Assembly: GCA_020633295.1 (NCBI GenBank)
Contig: JACKDW010000019.1
Span: 1-64,000, forward strand
Length of the DNA stretch: 64,000 nt
Direction: 5' to 3'
Source of the DNA: Myxococcales bacterium
GTDB taxonomy: Bacteria > Myxococcota_A > Polyangia > Nannocystales > Nannocystaceae
Shown: positions 53,292 to 62,495 of the stretch, piece after piece
Layout of the letters: each line of letters opens with the position of its first letter
Position numbering within the stretch: position 1 is the first letter of the stretch
Notes under the pieces: generated by a model
What the model saw: the letters and a program-made list of their open reading frames with translations, nothing else
The model's database searches: none
What the model was told of the DNA's origin: nothing
Program-made: the position numbers and the translations under genes

Positions 53292-54121
53292 GCGCGCCGT
53301 CGATCGTCGACGCGGTCTGGGGCACGCGCCCGCCCGCCCGCGCCCAGCCGGCGGGGATCGCCGCGCTGATCGCCGCGTCGCTCTACGCCGCGATCGCGGT
53401 CGCGACCTGGCGCGCCGGCCCCCCGCTCGACGGCTGGGCGCTGATCATGGCGGCGCGCGTGCACCATGATCTCACGCGCCTCGAGAGCGTCGACGTCGCG
53501 CCGCCCGAGCCCGAGCCCGAGCCCGACCGACCGCCTCCCCCCGAACCGGTCCCCGAGGACACCCCGCCCCCGTCCGCGCCTGCCCCTGAGACCAGCACAC
53601 CGCCGCCGCCGCGCGCGCCCAGGCGCGCGCCCAGCTCGCGGCCGTCGCCGCCCGCCAAGGCCGGCCGCGTGCTCGACAGCGGGAGCGAGGCGCCCGTCGA
53701 CCTCACGGGCATCGTCACCGGCGACGGCCCGCGCTACGCCGGCGGCAGCACGGCGCGGGGCGGGACCGCCGAAGCGCCGGTCTCGCCCGCGCTGCGGCCC
53801 GCCGCGCCGAAGCCCGCCGCGCCGAAGCCCGCGACCCCGAGTCGCGCGCGCCCGCCGACGCCGCTCGAGGGGGACTGGGACTGCGCGTGGCCAGCCGCCG
53901 CCGACCGCCTCGAGATCAACGCGGCCGCGGCCACCGTCCGCGTCACCGTCGACGCGCGCGGGCGGCCGGTCAAGGTCAACGTCACGCGCGATCCCGGGCA
54001 CGGCTTCGCCGACGCGGCCATTCGCTGCGCGACGCGAGCGCGCTTCCAGCCCGCCCGGGACGCGCGCGGTGAGCCGGTCCAGGCCGTCACGCCGCCGATC
54101 CGTGTACGGTTTACTCGATGA
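53288..54121 (+). CDS. tonB: TonB energy transducer
   Basis: 277 aa, GTG in a GTGA overlap. Inner-membrane anchor (AALIAASLYAAIAVATW), a Pro/Glu-rich spacer (PPEPEPEPDRPPPPEPVPEDTPPP) and further Pro/Ala-rich sequence, and a C-terminal TonB-type domain (ATVRVTVDARGRPVKVNVTRDPGHGFADAAIRCATRARFQPARDARGEPVQ). It spans the periplasm and contacts the receptor's TonB box. The receptor carries a second TonB-like domain of the same fold. Confidence 0.9.
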   Translation: MSAPSIVDAVWGTRPPARAQPAGIAALIAASLYAAIAVATWRAGPPLDGWALIMAARVHHDLTRLESVDVAPPEPEPEPDRPPPPEPVPEDTPPPSAPAPETSTPPPPRAPRRAPSSRPSPPAKAGRVLDSGSEAPVDLTGIVTGDGPRYAGGSTARGGTAEAPVSPALRPAAPKPAAPKPATPSRARPPTPLEGDWDCAWPAAADRLEINAAAATVRVTVDARGRPVKVNVTRDPGHGFADAAIRCATRARFQPARDARGEPVQAVTPPIRVRFTR

Positions 54122-54441
54122 GCGCCCGCCCCCGCCCGCCCGCCGCGCTCGCGGCCCTGCTCGTCCTCGCGACGCTCGCGCCGCTGAGCGCCTGTCGCGA
54201 CACGCGGGCGACGCCCGAGGAGTGCGCGCGGATCCTCGATCGCATGGTCGAGATCGAGCTGACGCGGCAGGGCTACCGCGACCCCGTGCTGCTCGAGCGC
54301 CGGCGCGTCGAGCTTCGCGGCCGCTACCGCGCCGAGCTCGACGCGTGCGTCGGTCGCCGGCTGCACGAGGGCGCGATGGAGTGCGTCGATCGGGCCGACG
54401 ACATCGAGACGCTGATCCACGCCTGCCTGCACCACCGCTAG
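54118..54441 (+). CDS. small lipoprotein closing the TonB operon
   Basis: 107 aa, ATGA overlap with tonB. Signal LAALLVLATLAPLSAC, then a short helical domain with four Cys after the lipidated one (EECARIL, LDACVGRR, MECVDRAD, IHACLHH) and a His-His end. Unknown family; similar small Cys-containing helical lipoproteins are common in myxobacteria. A run of GGCCT repeats follows the stop. Confidence 0.65.
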   Translation: MSARPRPPAALAALLVLATLAPLSACRDTRATPEECARILDRMVEIELTRQGYRDPVLLERRRVELRGRYRAELDACVGRRLHEGAMECVDRADDIETLIHACLHHR

Positions 54442-54498
54442 GCCTGGCCTGGCCTGGCGCGTCCGGAGCCGCGCGTCGCTTGCATGGTTGCTCAACTC

Positions 54499-54520
54499 TG
54501 CAATCCGCAACACGATTGCA
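54499..54520 (+). promoter_or_regulatory. inverted repeat with shared 15-bp motif upstream of the EF-hand lipoprotein
   Basis: TGCAAT (54499-54504) and ATTGCA (54515-54520) form an inverted repeat with a 10-nt spacer; the right part 54506-54520 equals the 15-mer at 48578. Located 31 bp before the ATG in an A+T-rich stretch. Confidence 0.5.
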
Positions 54521-54550
54521 AAAACTCAGGAGCCGCGATAGCAAGTCGAC

Positions 54551-55630
54551 ATGCTCACCGCGCGCCGTCGTCCCGTCCCCACGCCGAGCTCGTTCGCCGG
54601 CACCCTCGCGCTCTCCTGCGCGCTCTCCTGTCCGCTCGCCGGCGCGCTCGCCGGCGCGCTCTCCTTCGCGCTCTCCTTCGCGCTCTCCTTCGCGCTCGTC
54701 GGCGCGCTCGCGTGTGACAGCGCCGACGCCGGCGCGCTCGACGTCCTCGTCGAGGCCGAGGACGTCATTATCGAGGGGCTCACCCCCGGCGACGGCGCCG
54801 AGAACATCCGCGACGGCTGGGCGGTCGAGTACGAGCGCTACATCGTCGTCCTCGGCGAGATCGAGCTGCAGCTCTCGACCGATCGCGCCGTCGCCGTGTC
54901 CGCGCCCGAGCTGTTCGCCGTCGACCTCGCCGCGATCTCGTCCGCCGGCGACTCGCTGTGGCAGCTGCGCTCGCTCGCCGAGGGCCGCTACGAGTTCTTC
55001 TACTCGGTCGAGGGCGCGAGCGCGGCGAGCCGCCACGACTCGGTGAGCGCGGCCGACTTCGAGGAGATGCGCGCCGGCGACTGGTCGTACCTGATCGACG
55101 GCGTGCTGCGCAAGGACGACGGCGTCTCCTGCCCTCCACCGGACCTGTCCGATCCGCCAGTCGGCGCCACCCCGGCGGGGACGAGCGCTGCGGGCGTGCC
55201 GTGCTACGCGAACCCGGAGCTGCGCTTCCGCGTCGGCGTGCACGAGGCGACCCACTACGGCCCGTGCGAGATCGACGGCGCGCCGGGGGTCAACGTCACG
55301 GCGAGCGGCGGACAGACGGCCGCGGTCACGATCCACGGCGACCACGTGTTCTTCAACGGCTTCCCCGAGGGCGCTGAGGGCGGGACGCAGCGGCTCGCGC
55401 AGTGGTTGGCGGACTGCGACCTCGACCTCGACGGCGAGGTCACCGAGGCCGAGCTCGCCGCGATCACGCCCAGCGAGCTCGCCGAGCTCGACGATCGCTA
55501 TCAGCTCGGCGGCTCCCCGATCATCCCGCTCACGAGCATGTGGGACTACGTCCGCGCGCAGCTCAAGACGCAGGGGCACTTCCAGGGCGAGGGCGAGTGC
55601 CCGATCGACGGCGTCGAGCACGCCCACTGA
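54551..55630 (+). CDS. lipoprotein with an EF-hand-like loop
   Basis: 359 aa. A very long hydrophobic signal with repeated SFAL and AGAL units (three 12-bp copies at 54656-54691) ends in a lipobox GALAC. The mature part contains a beta-rich domain (LTPGDGAENIRDGWAVEYERYIVVLGEIELQ, GRYEFFYSVEGA), several His (VHEATHYG, TIHGDHVFF, VEHAH at the end) and a perfect 12-residue EF-hand loop DLDLDGEVTEAE near residues 300-311. It may bind Ca2+ and, through the His clusters, a transition metal. The shared upstream motif links it to the TonB operon. ATG 54551; AGGAG is 19 bp upstream, too far to be certain. Confidence 0.75.
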   Translation: MLTARRRPVPTPSSFAGTLALSCALSCPLAGALAGALSFALSFALSFALVGALACDSADAGALDVLVEAEDVIIEGLTPGDGAENIRDGWAVEYERYIVVLGEIELQLSTDRAVAVSAPELFAVDLAAISSAGDSLWQLRSLAEGRYEFFYSVEGASAASRHDSVSAADFEEMRAGDWSYLIDGVLRKDDGVSCPPPDLSDPPVGATPAGTSAAGVPCYANPELRFRVGVHEATHYGPCEIDGAPGVNVTASGGQTAAVTIHGDHVFFNGFPEGAEGGTQRLAQWLADCDLDLDGEVTEAELAAITPSELAELDDRYQLGGSPIIPLTSMWDYVRAQLKTQGHFQGEGECPIDGVEHAH

Positions 55631-55825
55631 TCGCGCGCGCGACGTCTCCGCGCGCGCGCGAGCCGACCGCGACGAGGCGACCCGCGCTCCCGCGCGCGTC
55701 GTCGCGTCGCGGCGCGAACGCGAGCGCCCGGGCGCGTGCGATCTCGTTCGATTTACGGATTATGGCGGAAGGGACACAATCAAGCTCGGGCCGCGTGCGC
55801 GTGCGCGCGACGCCTCGGCTTGCAC

Positions 55826-58800
55826 GTGACGGTGGAGATCGACGGATACCGCGAGCTCGAGGAGCTCTACGCGGGCGCGCGCCATCGCGTGTATCGGGCG
55901 CGCCGCGAGACCGACGGTCAATCGGTCGTGATCAAGGCGGTGCGCACGAAGGGCGCGCAGCCGATCGACGCGAGCCGACTCCGTCGTGAGTACGAGTTGC
56001 TGCGCTCGCTGCGGCTGCCGCACGTCATCCGCGCCTACGCGCTGATCGATCACGCGACCGCGCCGGCGCTCGCGCTCGAGGACTTCGGCGGCGTCACGCT
56101 CGCGCGGCACGCCGCGCGCGCGCGCCTCTCGCTCACGGCGCTGCTCGAGCTGTTCGCGCGGATCGCCGGCGCCGTCGACGAGCTGCACAACGCGGGGATT
56201 ATCCACAAGGACATTAACCCGTCGAATATTCTCATCAATCAGGATCAGGCGATTCGCCTGATCGACTTCGGGCTGTCGTCCCGCGCGGCCCGGGAGTACG
56301 CCGCGCCGAGCACCCCCGAGGTGCTGCAGGGGACGCTGCAGTACATCTCGCCCGAACAGACAGGTCGCTTGAATCGTCCCGTCGACCACCGCGCGGATCT
56401 CTACGCGCTCGGCGTCACGATCTACGAGCTCCTCTGCGGGCGCCCGCCGTTTCGCGCGAGCGACCCGCTCGAGCTGATCCACAGCCACATCGCGCGCGAG
56501 CCGACGCCGCCCCACGTCGTGACCCCCGGGATCCCCGAGGCGCTCTCGATGATCGTCATGCGCCTGCTGCGGAAGCCCGCGAGCGAGCGCTACCGCAGCG
56601 CGCACGGGCTCCGGCTCGACCTCGAGGAGTGTCGGCACAAGCTCGCGCGCACGGGCGTCATCGACGGCTTCACGCCTGGCCAGTACGACATCTCGAGCAA
56701 GTTCCGCGTCAGCGACCGGCTGTACGGGCGCGACGACGAGCTGGCGCGCGCGCGCGAGGCCTTCGACCGCGCGCGCGCGGGCGCGCGCGAGTTCATCGTG
56801 CTCAGCGGACCCTCGGGCGCGGGCCGCGGGATGTTTCTGCGCGAGCTGGCGCCGCACTTCGCCAGGCACCGGGCGCTCTACGCGACCGCGGCCTTCGACT
56901 CCGACGACACGCCGATGCCCTACGCCCCGCTGCTGGTCATCTTCCGCCGGCTCGTGCAGCAAGTGCTCGCCGACGGACAGCTGTCGGCGTGGCGCCGCGG
57001 CTTCCAGGAGGCCTGCGGGGACGCAGGGCAGCTGCTGCTCGACGTGATCCCGGAGCTCGAGCACGTCATCGGGCCGCAGCCGCCGGCGCCGCCGAGCGGC
57101 CCCCTCGAGGTCCGCGCCCGGTTCTTCCACCTCGTCACCGGCTTCCTGCGCGTGTTCGCCAGCGTCGGCCGCCCGCTGGTGCTGTTCGTCGGAGAGCTGC
57201 AGTGGGCCGGCCGCGAGTCGCTCGCGCTGCTCGAGCACGTGTTCACCACGCGCGAGGGGGGCGCGGTGCTCATCGTCGCGGGCTACCGCGGGCTCCTGCC
57301 TGAAGCGGCGGGCTCACTCGCTCGCTTCCTCGCCGCGCTGCGCGAGGCCGGTCGCCCGGCGAGCGACATCCTGCTCGGCGCGATCTCAGTGGAGGGGATC
57401 AACGGGCTCGTCGCCGACACGCTGCGGCGCCCGCTCCGGGACACGCTCGCGCTCGCGCGCCTGGTCCACCGCAAGTCGCACGGCAACCACGGATCCGCGG
57501 CGGAGCTGCTCGAGACCTTCTACCGCGACGGGCTGATCGAGTTCGACCGCGACCGCCTCTCGTGGAGCTGGAACCTCAAGGAGATCGAGCGCGCGCCGGT
57601 CACCGACGACGTAGCGACCGAGCTCGTCGGGCGGCTCGACACCGTGGGCGCCGAGCCGCTCGAGGTGCTCGGCCACGCGGCGTGCACGGGGAGGAACCGG
57701 TTCTCGTTCGCTACGCTGTCGCTGCTGACCGCGCGCTCACCCCGGGCGCTCGCCCGCGTGCTCGCGCCCGCGGTGGAGGCAGGGCTCATCTCGCTCGACC
57801 CCGGCACGGGGCGGTTCTTCCACGTGCTGATCCGTCAGGGCGCCTACGCCCGCCTCGACCCCGGGCTTCGCGAGCACGCCCACGCGGCGCGCGGTCGTCA
57901 GCTGCTCGCCGAGACCTCGCCCGAGACGCTGCCTGGGCGCGTGTTCGAGGTCGTCGACCACCTCAACAAGGGTCGGCGGCTGCTCGAGCCCGCGGAGCGG
58001 CTCACGCTCGCGACGCTCAACTACGACGCGGGTCAGCGCGCGCGCGAGATGGGCGCCCACGACGTCGCGCTGCGTCACCACAGCACCGGCCTCGAGCTGC
58101 TCGCGGGCGCGAGCGACCGCGAGCGCCGCTTCAAGCTGATGCTGGCGACCGCCGAGTGCGAGTTCCTGACCGGAGACCTCGACGGCGCCGAGCGCCGCTT
58201 CGAAGTGCTCACGGCGAGCGCGCGCGGCCCGATCGAGCGCGCCGACGTCGCGATCCTGCGCGTCAAGCTCTACAACCACCGCCTCGACTACGCGCGCGCG
58301 ATCGAGGTGAGCTGCGAGGCCCTCTCGGCGCTCGGCTTCCCCGCGCAGCCGCGCCCGAGCGCGGCCGCGGTGATGAAGCACATGCTCAACACGCGGGTCG
58401 CGATCGGCCGGCGCGCGCCCGAGGAGCTCGCCGAGCTGCCCGAGCTCGACGATCCCCGCGTCGATCGCATCCTCCGCCTCGCGCTCGCCACGAGCTCGGC
58501 GACCTTCGTCCACTCGCCCAACCTCACCGCGGTGCTCGCGATGCGCGCGGTGACGCTCTGCGTCCGCCACGGGATCAACGCCGCGGCCGCGTACGCGATC
58601 ACGACCTTCGGGATCGTCGTCGGCGGCTCGTCGGGCGATCGCGTCGCCGCGGAGAGCTACGCGCGCGCGAGCTTTCGCGTGCTCGAGCGCTTCCCCGACA
58701 ACGCGATCGAGGCGCGCGTCCGCTTCCTTCACGCCGGGATGATCGGGCACTGGACCACGCCGCTGCGCGAGCTGCTGCGCAGCGCCGAGCGCGGGGCCGA

Positions 58801-61351
58801 GTGCGCGCGCGAGAGCGGCTCGACGTACTTCGAGAGCTACACGCGGACCGTCATCTGCATCATCCGCGCGGCGATGGGCGAGTCGATCCCGGCGGTCAAG
58901 GCGAGCGTCGCGGCGTGCGTCTCGGCGCGCGCCGAGTGGCGCGTCGACGAGGCCGCCTCGGCCGCGATCCCGCTGCTGCGCTACCTCGAGGCGCTCGCCG
59001 GCGACAGCGAGTCGCTCACGCGCTTCGCGGCGGACTTCGACGAGGAGGGCTTTCGCGGGGCCGCGCGCGCGATCCGGAGCGGCGTGGCGATCGTCATCCT
59101 CGAGCTCAAGCGGCTCCACCTGCTCGTGCTGGCGCGACGCTTCGAGCCCGCGGCCGCGGCGATCCGCGCCCACGAGAGCGCGATCCTCGAGACGCACGCG
59201 AACGCGCTGGACCTCGCCAGCTACTACACCGACGTCGCGATCACGTACGCGGGCCTCGGCCAGCGCAGCCGCGCGGCCCGGCGCGCGATCAAGCGGGCGC
59301 ACAAGGAGCTCGAGACCATGGCCGAGGGCTGCCCCGCGAACTTCCGCAGCCGGGCCGACCTCGCGCGCGCCGAGCTGGCCGCCTACGACGGCGACGGCGA
59401 GACGGCGATCATCCACTACGAGCGCGCCGTCCGACACGCGCGCGAGCAGGGCTGCGACCCGGAGGAGGCGCTCGCGCTCGAGTGCGCGGGCGAGTTCTAC
59501 CGCTCGCGCGGCGCCGTCGACATCGCGCACATGTACCTCCGCCGGGCGCGGGAGGTCTACGCGCGCTGGGGCGCCCACGCCAAGACCGCGCTGCTCGACG
59601 AGGTCTACCCGGAGCTCGCGCAGGACGTCCGCGCGGCGAGCTCGGGCCTGCCGCTCACCGCGAGCGGCACAACGTCGTCGTCCGGGCGCTTCGCCAACCT
59701 GCTCGATCTCTCGTCGGTGATGAAGGCGACGCGCGCGGTCGCGGGCGAGCTGCGGCTCGGCAAGCTGCTCACGAGCCTCATGGAGATCGTGATCGAGAAC
59801 GCGGGCGCCGACCGCGGCTGGCTGCTGTGGCAGCGCGACGGCGGGTGGTTCGTCGAGGCCGAGGGCGCGCTCGGCGAGGAGGTCGTGCGCGTGCAGCAGG
59901 GGACCCCGATCGCGCAGACGATCATCCCGCCGCGCGTCGTCGAGTACGTCGGGCGCACGCGCGAGATCGTCGTGCTCGAGAACCCCGCCGGCGAGGGCCC
60001 GTTCACCGACGACCCGCAGATCTCGCTGCGACGCCCGCGCTCGGCGTTCTGCATGCCGATGCTCCACCAGGGGCGCCTCACCGGCGTGCTCTACCTCGAG
60101 AACCGCCTGGTCGCCGGCGCGTTCACGGGCGAGCACCGCCACGTGCTCGAGCTGATCGCCTCCGACGCGGCGGTCGCCATCGAGGTCGCGCGCCTCTACG
60201 AGCAGCTCGAGGAGAAAGGCCGCACGCTCGAGCAGCGCGTCCGCCAGCGCACCGCCGAGCTCTCGCGCGCGCTCGACGAGCTGCGCCGCGCCCAGGAGGA
60301 GCTGGTGCACTCCGAGAAGATGGCCGCGCTCGGGCAGCTCGTCGCCGGCATCGCGCACGAGGTCAACACGCCGCTGGGCGCGATCCAGGCGTCGATCTCC
60401 AACATCCGCCGCGCGCTCGAGCGCGCGCTCGTCAACCTCCCACGCGTCTACGAGGCGCTCGCGCCCCCCGATCGCGCGCGCTTCCAGGCGATGGTCCAGC
60501 GCGCCGGGGCGGCCCGCGGCTCGGAGTCGACGCGCGAGGCTCGACGCGCGCGCCGCAGGCTCGCGCGCGAGCTCGCGGGGCACGGCGTCGCGGCGCCCGA
60601 GCGCTTCGCCGAGGTGCTCGTCGAGATCGGCATCCACGACGAGCTCGAGCCGCTGCTCCCGCTGCTGCGCCGCGACGACGCCGAGCTCGTGCTCGAGACC
60701 GCCTACGACCTCGCGCGCCAGCAGCAGAACAGCGACAACATCCAGCTCGCGGTCGAGCGCGCGTCGAAGATCATCTTCGCGCTCAAGCGCTACGTCCACC
60801 GCGGCGACGGCAACAACATGGTGCTCGCGAGCGTGACCGAGGGCGTCGACCTGGTGCTCACGCTGTACCGCAACCAGCTCAAGCGCGGCGTCGAGGTCGT
60901 GCGCCGCTACGAGCCGGTGCCCGAGATCCTGTGCGCGCCGGACGAGCTGTACCAGGTGTGGACGAACCTGATCCACAACGCGATCCAGGCCATGGACTAC
61001 TCCGGCACGATCGAGCTCCGCGTGGCGCCCGAGGCCGGCGCGGTCGCGGTCCACGTGATCGACTCGGGCCCGGGGATCCCCGCCGAGATCCTCGGGCGCA
61101 TCTTCGACCCGTTCTTCACGACCAAGCGCGCGGGCGAGGGCAGCGGGCTGGGGCTCGACATCACGCGCCGGATCGTCGAGCGCCACGACGGCCACATCAC
61201 GGTCGAGAGCCGCCCGGGGCGGACCGCGTTCGTCGTCCGGCTGCCGACCCCCGGCGACGAGACCGCGAACGACGAGACCGCGAACGACGAGACCGCGAAC
61301 GACGAGACCCCGAACGACGGGACCCCGAACGACGAGATTATGGAGAGCTGA
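55826..61351 (+). CDS. HstK-type dual kinase: Ser/Thr kinase - degenerate AAA - TPR - GAF - histidine kinase
   Basis: About 1841 aa from GTG 55826 (TTG 55820 or a more upstream GTG at 55736 also possible). Ser/Thr kinase domain ~5-275 with HKDINPSNIL near 127 and IDFGLS near 145, likely active. An AAA/STAND region has an unusual Walker A GPSGAGRG (Lys replaced by Arg, near 328) and Walker B LVLFVGELQW (Asp-Asp lost). A helical repeat region (~600-1280) is followed by a GAF domain (~1300-1460), a coiled coil, HisKA with H1511 (GIAHEVNTP) and HATPase_c (DSGPGIP, GEGSGLGLDI near 1773). The C-terminus has five DETAN-type repeats. Architecture matches the HSTK family of cyanobacteria and myxobacteria. 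Coupled to the response regulator 1 bp downstream. Confidence 0.9.
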   Translation: MTVEIDGYRELEELYAGARHRVYRARRETDGQSVVIKAVRTKGAQPIDASRLRREYELLRSLRLPHVIRAYALIDHATAPALALEDFGGVTLARHAARARLSLTALLELFARIAGAVDELHNAGIIHKDINPSNILINQDQAIRLIDFGLSSRAAREYAAPSTPEVLQGTLQYISPEQTGRLNRPVDHRADLYALGVTIYELLCGRPPFRASDPLELIHSHIAREPTPPHVVTPGIPEALSMIVMRLLRKPASERYRSAHGLRLDLEECRHKLARTGVIDGFTPGQYDISSKFRVSDRLYGRDDELARAREAFDRARAGAREFIVLSGPSGAGRGMFLRELAPHFARHRALYATAAFDSDDTPMPYAPLLVIFRRLVQQVLADGQLSAWRRGFQEACGDAGQLLLDVIPELEHVIGPQPPAPPSGPLEVRARFFHLVTGFLRVFASVGRPLVLFVGELQWAGRESLALLEHVFTTREGGAVLIVAGYRGLLPEAAGSLARFLAALREAGRPASDILLGAISVEGINGLVADTLRRPLRDTLALARLVHRKSHGNHGSAAELLETFYRDGLIEFDRDRLSWSWNLKEIERAPVTDDVATELVGRLDTVGAEPLEVLGHAACTGRNRFSFATLSLLTARSPRALARVLAPAVEAGLISLDPGTGRFFHVLIRQGAYARLDPGLREHAHAARGRQLLAETSPETLPGRVFEVVDHLNKGRRLLEPAERLTLATLNYDAGQRAREMGAHDVALRHHSTGLELLAGASDRERRFKLMLATAECEFLTGDLDGAERRFEVLTASARGPIERADVAILRVKLYNHRLDYARAIEVSCEALSALGFPAQPRPSAAAVMKHMLNTRVAIGRRAPEELAELPELDDPRVDRILRLALATSSATFVHSPNLTAVLAMRAVTLCVRHGINAAAAYAITTFGIVVGGSSGDRVAAESYARASFRVLERFPDNAIEARVRFLHAGMIGHWTTPLRELLRSAERGAECARESGSTYFESYTRTVICIIRAAMGESIPAVKASVAACVSARAEWRVDEAASAAIPLLRYLEALAGDSESLTRFAADFDEEGFRGAARAIRSGVAIVILELKRLHLLVLARRFEPAAAAIRAHESAILETHANALDLASYYTDVAITYAGLGQRSRAARRAIKRAHKELETMAEGCPANFRSRADLARAELAAYDGDGETAIIHYERAVRHAREQGCDPEEALALECAGEFYRSRGAVDIAHMYLRRAREVYARWGAHAKTALLDEVYPELAQDVRAASSGLPLTASGTTSSSGRFANLLDLSSVMKATRAVAGELRLGKLLTSLMEIVIENAGADRGWLLWQRDGGWFVEAEGALGEEVVRVQQGTPIAQTIIPPRVVEYVGRTREIVVLENPAGEGPFTDDPQISLRRPRSAFCMPMLHQGRLTGVLYLENRLVAGAFTGEHRHVLELIASDAAVAIEVARLYEQLEEKGRTLEQRVRQRTAELSRALDELRRAQEELVHSEKMAALGQLVAGIAHEVNTPLGAIQASISNIRRALERALVNLPRVYEALAPPDRARFQAMVQRAGAARGSESTREARRARRRLARELAGHGVAAPERFAEVLVEIGIHDELEPLLPLLRRDDAELVLETAYDLARQQQNSDNIQLAVERASKIIFALKRYVHRGDGNNMVLASVTEGVDLVLTLYRNQLKRGVEVVRRYEPVPEILCAPDELYQVWTNLIHNAIQAMDYSGTIELRVAPEAGAVAVHVIDSGPGIPAEILGRIFDPFFTTKRAGEGSGLGLDITRRIVERHDGHITVESRPGRTAFVVRLPTPGDETANDETANDETANDETPNDGTPNDEIMES
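61256..61330. repeat. five 15-bp tandem repeats at the end of the dual kinase
   Basis: GACGAGACCGCGAAC three times, then two variants, encoding DETAN/DETPN/DGTPN at the C-terminus after the ATPase domain. Confidence 0.9.
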
Positions 61352-61352
61352 T

Positions 61353-62495
61353 ATGGGCAGCGAGACGAGCGGGAGCGAGGCGAGCAACCACGAGCGGCGC
61401 CAGGTCGTGCTGTGCGTCGACGACGAGCGCATCGTGCTGACCAGCATCGGCGAGCAGCTCAAGCGCGGGCTCTCGCGGCCCTGCCTGATCGAGGTCGCCG
61501 AGAGCGGTGAGGAGGCGCTCGAGATCGTCGACGAGCTCATCGAGCAGGGCGAGTCGCTCGCGGTCGTGATCTCCGATCACCTGATGCCGCGCATGAAGGG
61601 CGACGAGCTGCTGCGCCGGATCCACGCGCGGCTCCCGGACGCGCGCAAGATCCTGCTGACCGGGCAGGCGAGCGCCGACGCGGTCGGCGGCGCGGTCAAC
61701 CACGCGTCGCTGTACCGGTATATCGCCAAGCCGTGGGAGAGCGCGGACCTGCTGCTGACGATCAACGAGGCGCTCAAGAGCTTCCTGCAGGCCCGGGAGC
61801 TCGCGCGCAAGACGGCCCGGCTCGAGCGCACGCTCGAGGTGTTCCAGCGCTTCGTGCCCCGCGACTTCATCCGCCAGCTGCCGGCCGCCGACGTCACGAG
61901 GCTCGCGCTCGGCGACGGGGTCGAGCGCGAGATGAGCGTGCTGTTCACGGACATGCGCGCGTTCACGAGCCGCGCCGAGACGATGTCGCCGAAGCAGGCG
62001 TTCGCCTTCCTCAACCGCTACCTCGGGCACGCCGGGCCGATCGTCCGCGCGCACCGGGGCTTCATCGTGACCTTCCTCGGCGACGCGCTGATGGCCGCGT
62101 TCCCCGGCGGCCCCGACGACGCGATCGCGTGCAGCGTCGAGCTGCTCGCGCGGATCTCGAGCTTCAACGACGGCGAGGGGCTGCGCGGCGACGACCGCCT
62201 GCGCATCGGCGTGGGCGTCAACACCGGCTCGCTGCTCATCGGCATCATCGGCGACGACGAGCGCTGGGAGGGCAGCGCGATCTCGGACGTCGCCAACACG
62301 GCGGCGCGCATCGAGGGCCTGACCAAGAAGCTCGGGATCTCGATCGCGGCGAGCGAGAGCACGATCGCGGGCCTCTCGAGCGCGACCCGCTACGCCCACC
62401 GGCGCATCGGCGAGGTCTTCGTCAAGGGCCGCAAGCGGCCCGTCAACGTGTTCGAGATCGTCACGGCGGCAGGCGACGCGGCCCCGGCCACGTGA
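61353..62495 (+). CDS. response regulator fused to class III adenylate/guanylate cyclase
   Basis: 380 aa. Receiver domain (~15-130): VVLCVDDER, phospho-Asp in VVISDHLMPRMKGDE, LLTGQA and YIAKPW. Class III cyclase domain (~175-375) with both metal-binding Asp (MSVLFTDMRAFTSRAE, VTFLGDALMAAF) and the transition-state pair in VANTAARIEG. The usual substrate Lys before the second Asp (K in xxKxxGD) is replaced by Thr, so substrate choice is unclear. Starts 1 bp after the dual kinase stop; the kinase most likely phosphorylates this receiver and controls cyclic nucleotide output. Confidence 0.92.
   Translation: MGSETSGSEASNHERRQVVLCVDDERIVLTSIGEQLKRGLSRPCLIEVAESGEEALEIVDELIEQGESLAVVISDHLMPRMKGDELLRRIHARLPDARKILLTGQASADAVGGAVNHASLYRYIAKPWESADLLLTINEALKSFLQARELARKTARLERTLEVFQRFVPRDFIRQLPAADVTRLALGDGVEREMSVLFTDMRAFTSRAETMSPKQAFAFLNRYLGHAGPIVRAHRGFIVTFLGDALMAAFPGGPDDAIACSVELLARISSFNDGEGLRGDDRLRIGVGVNTGSLLIGIIGDDERWEGSAISDVANTAARIEGLTKKLGISIAASESTIAGLSSATRYAHRRIGEVFVKGRKRPVNVFEIVTAAGDAAPAT

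Noticed and set aside
57737..61540. Very long minus-strand open frame antisense to the dual kinase
   Set aside because: Composition typical for antisense of GC-rich coding DNA; domains on the plus strand are unmistakable.
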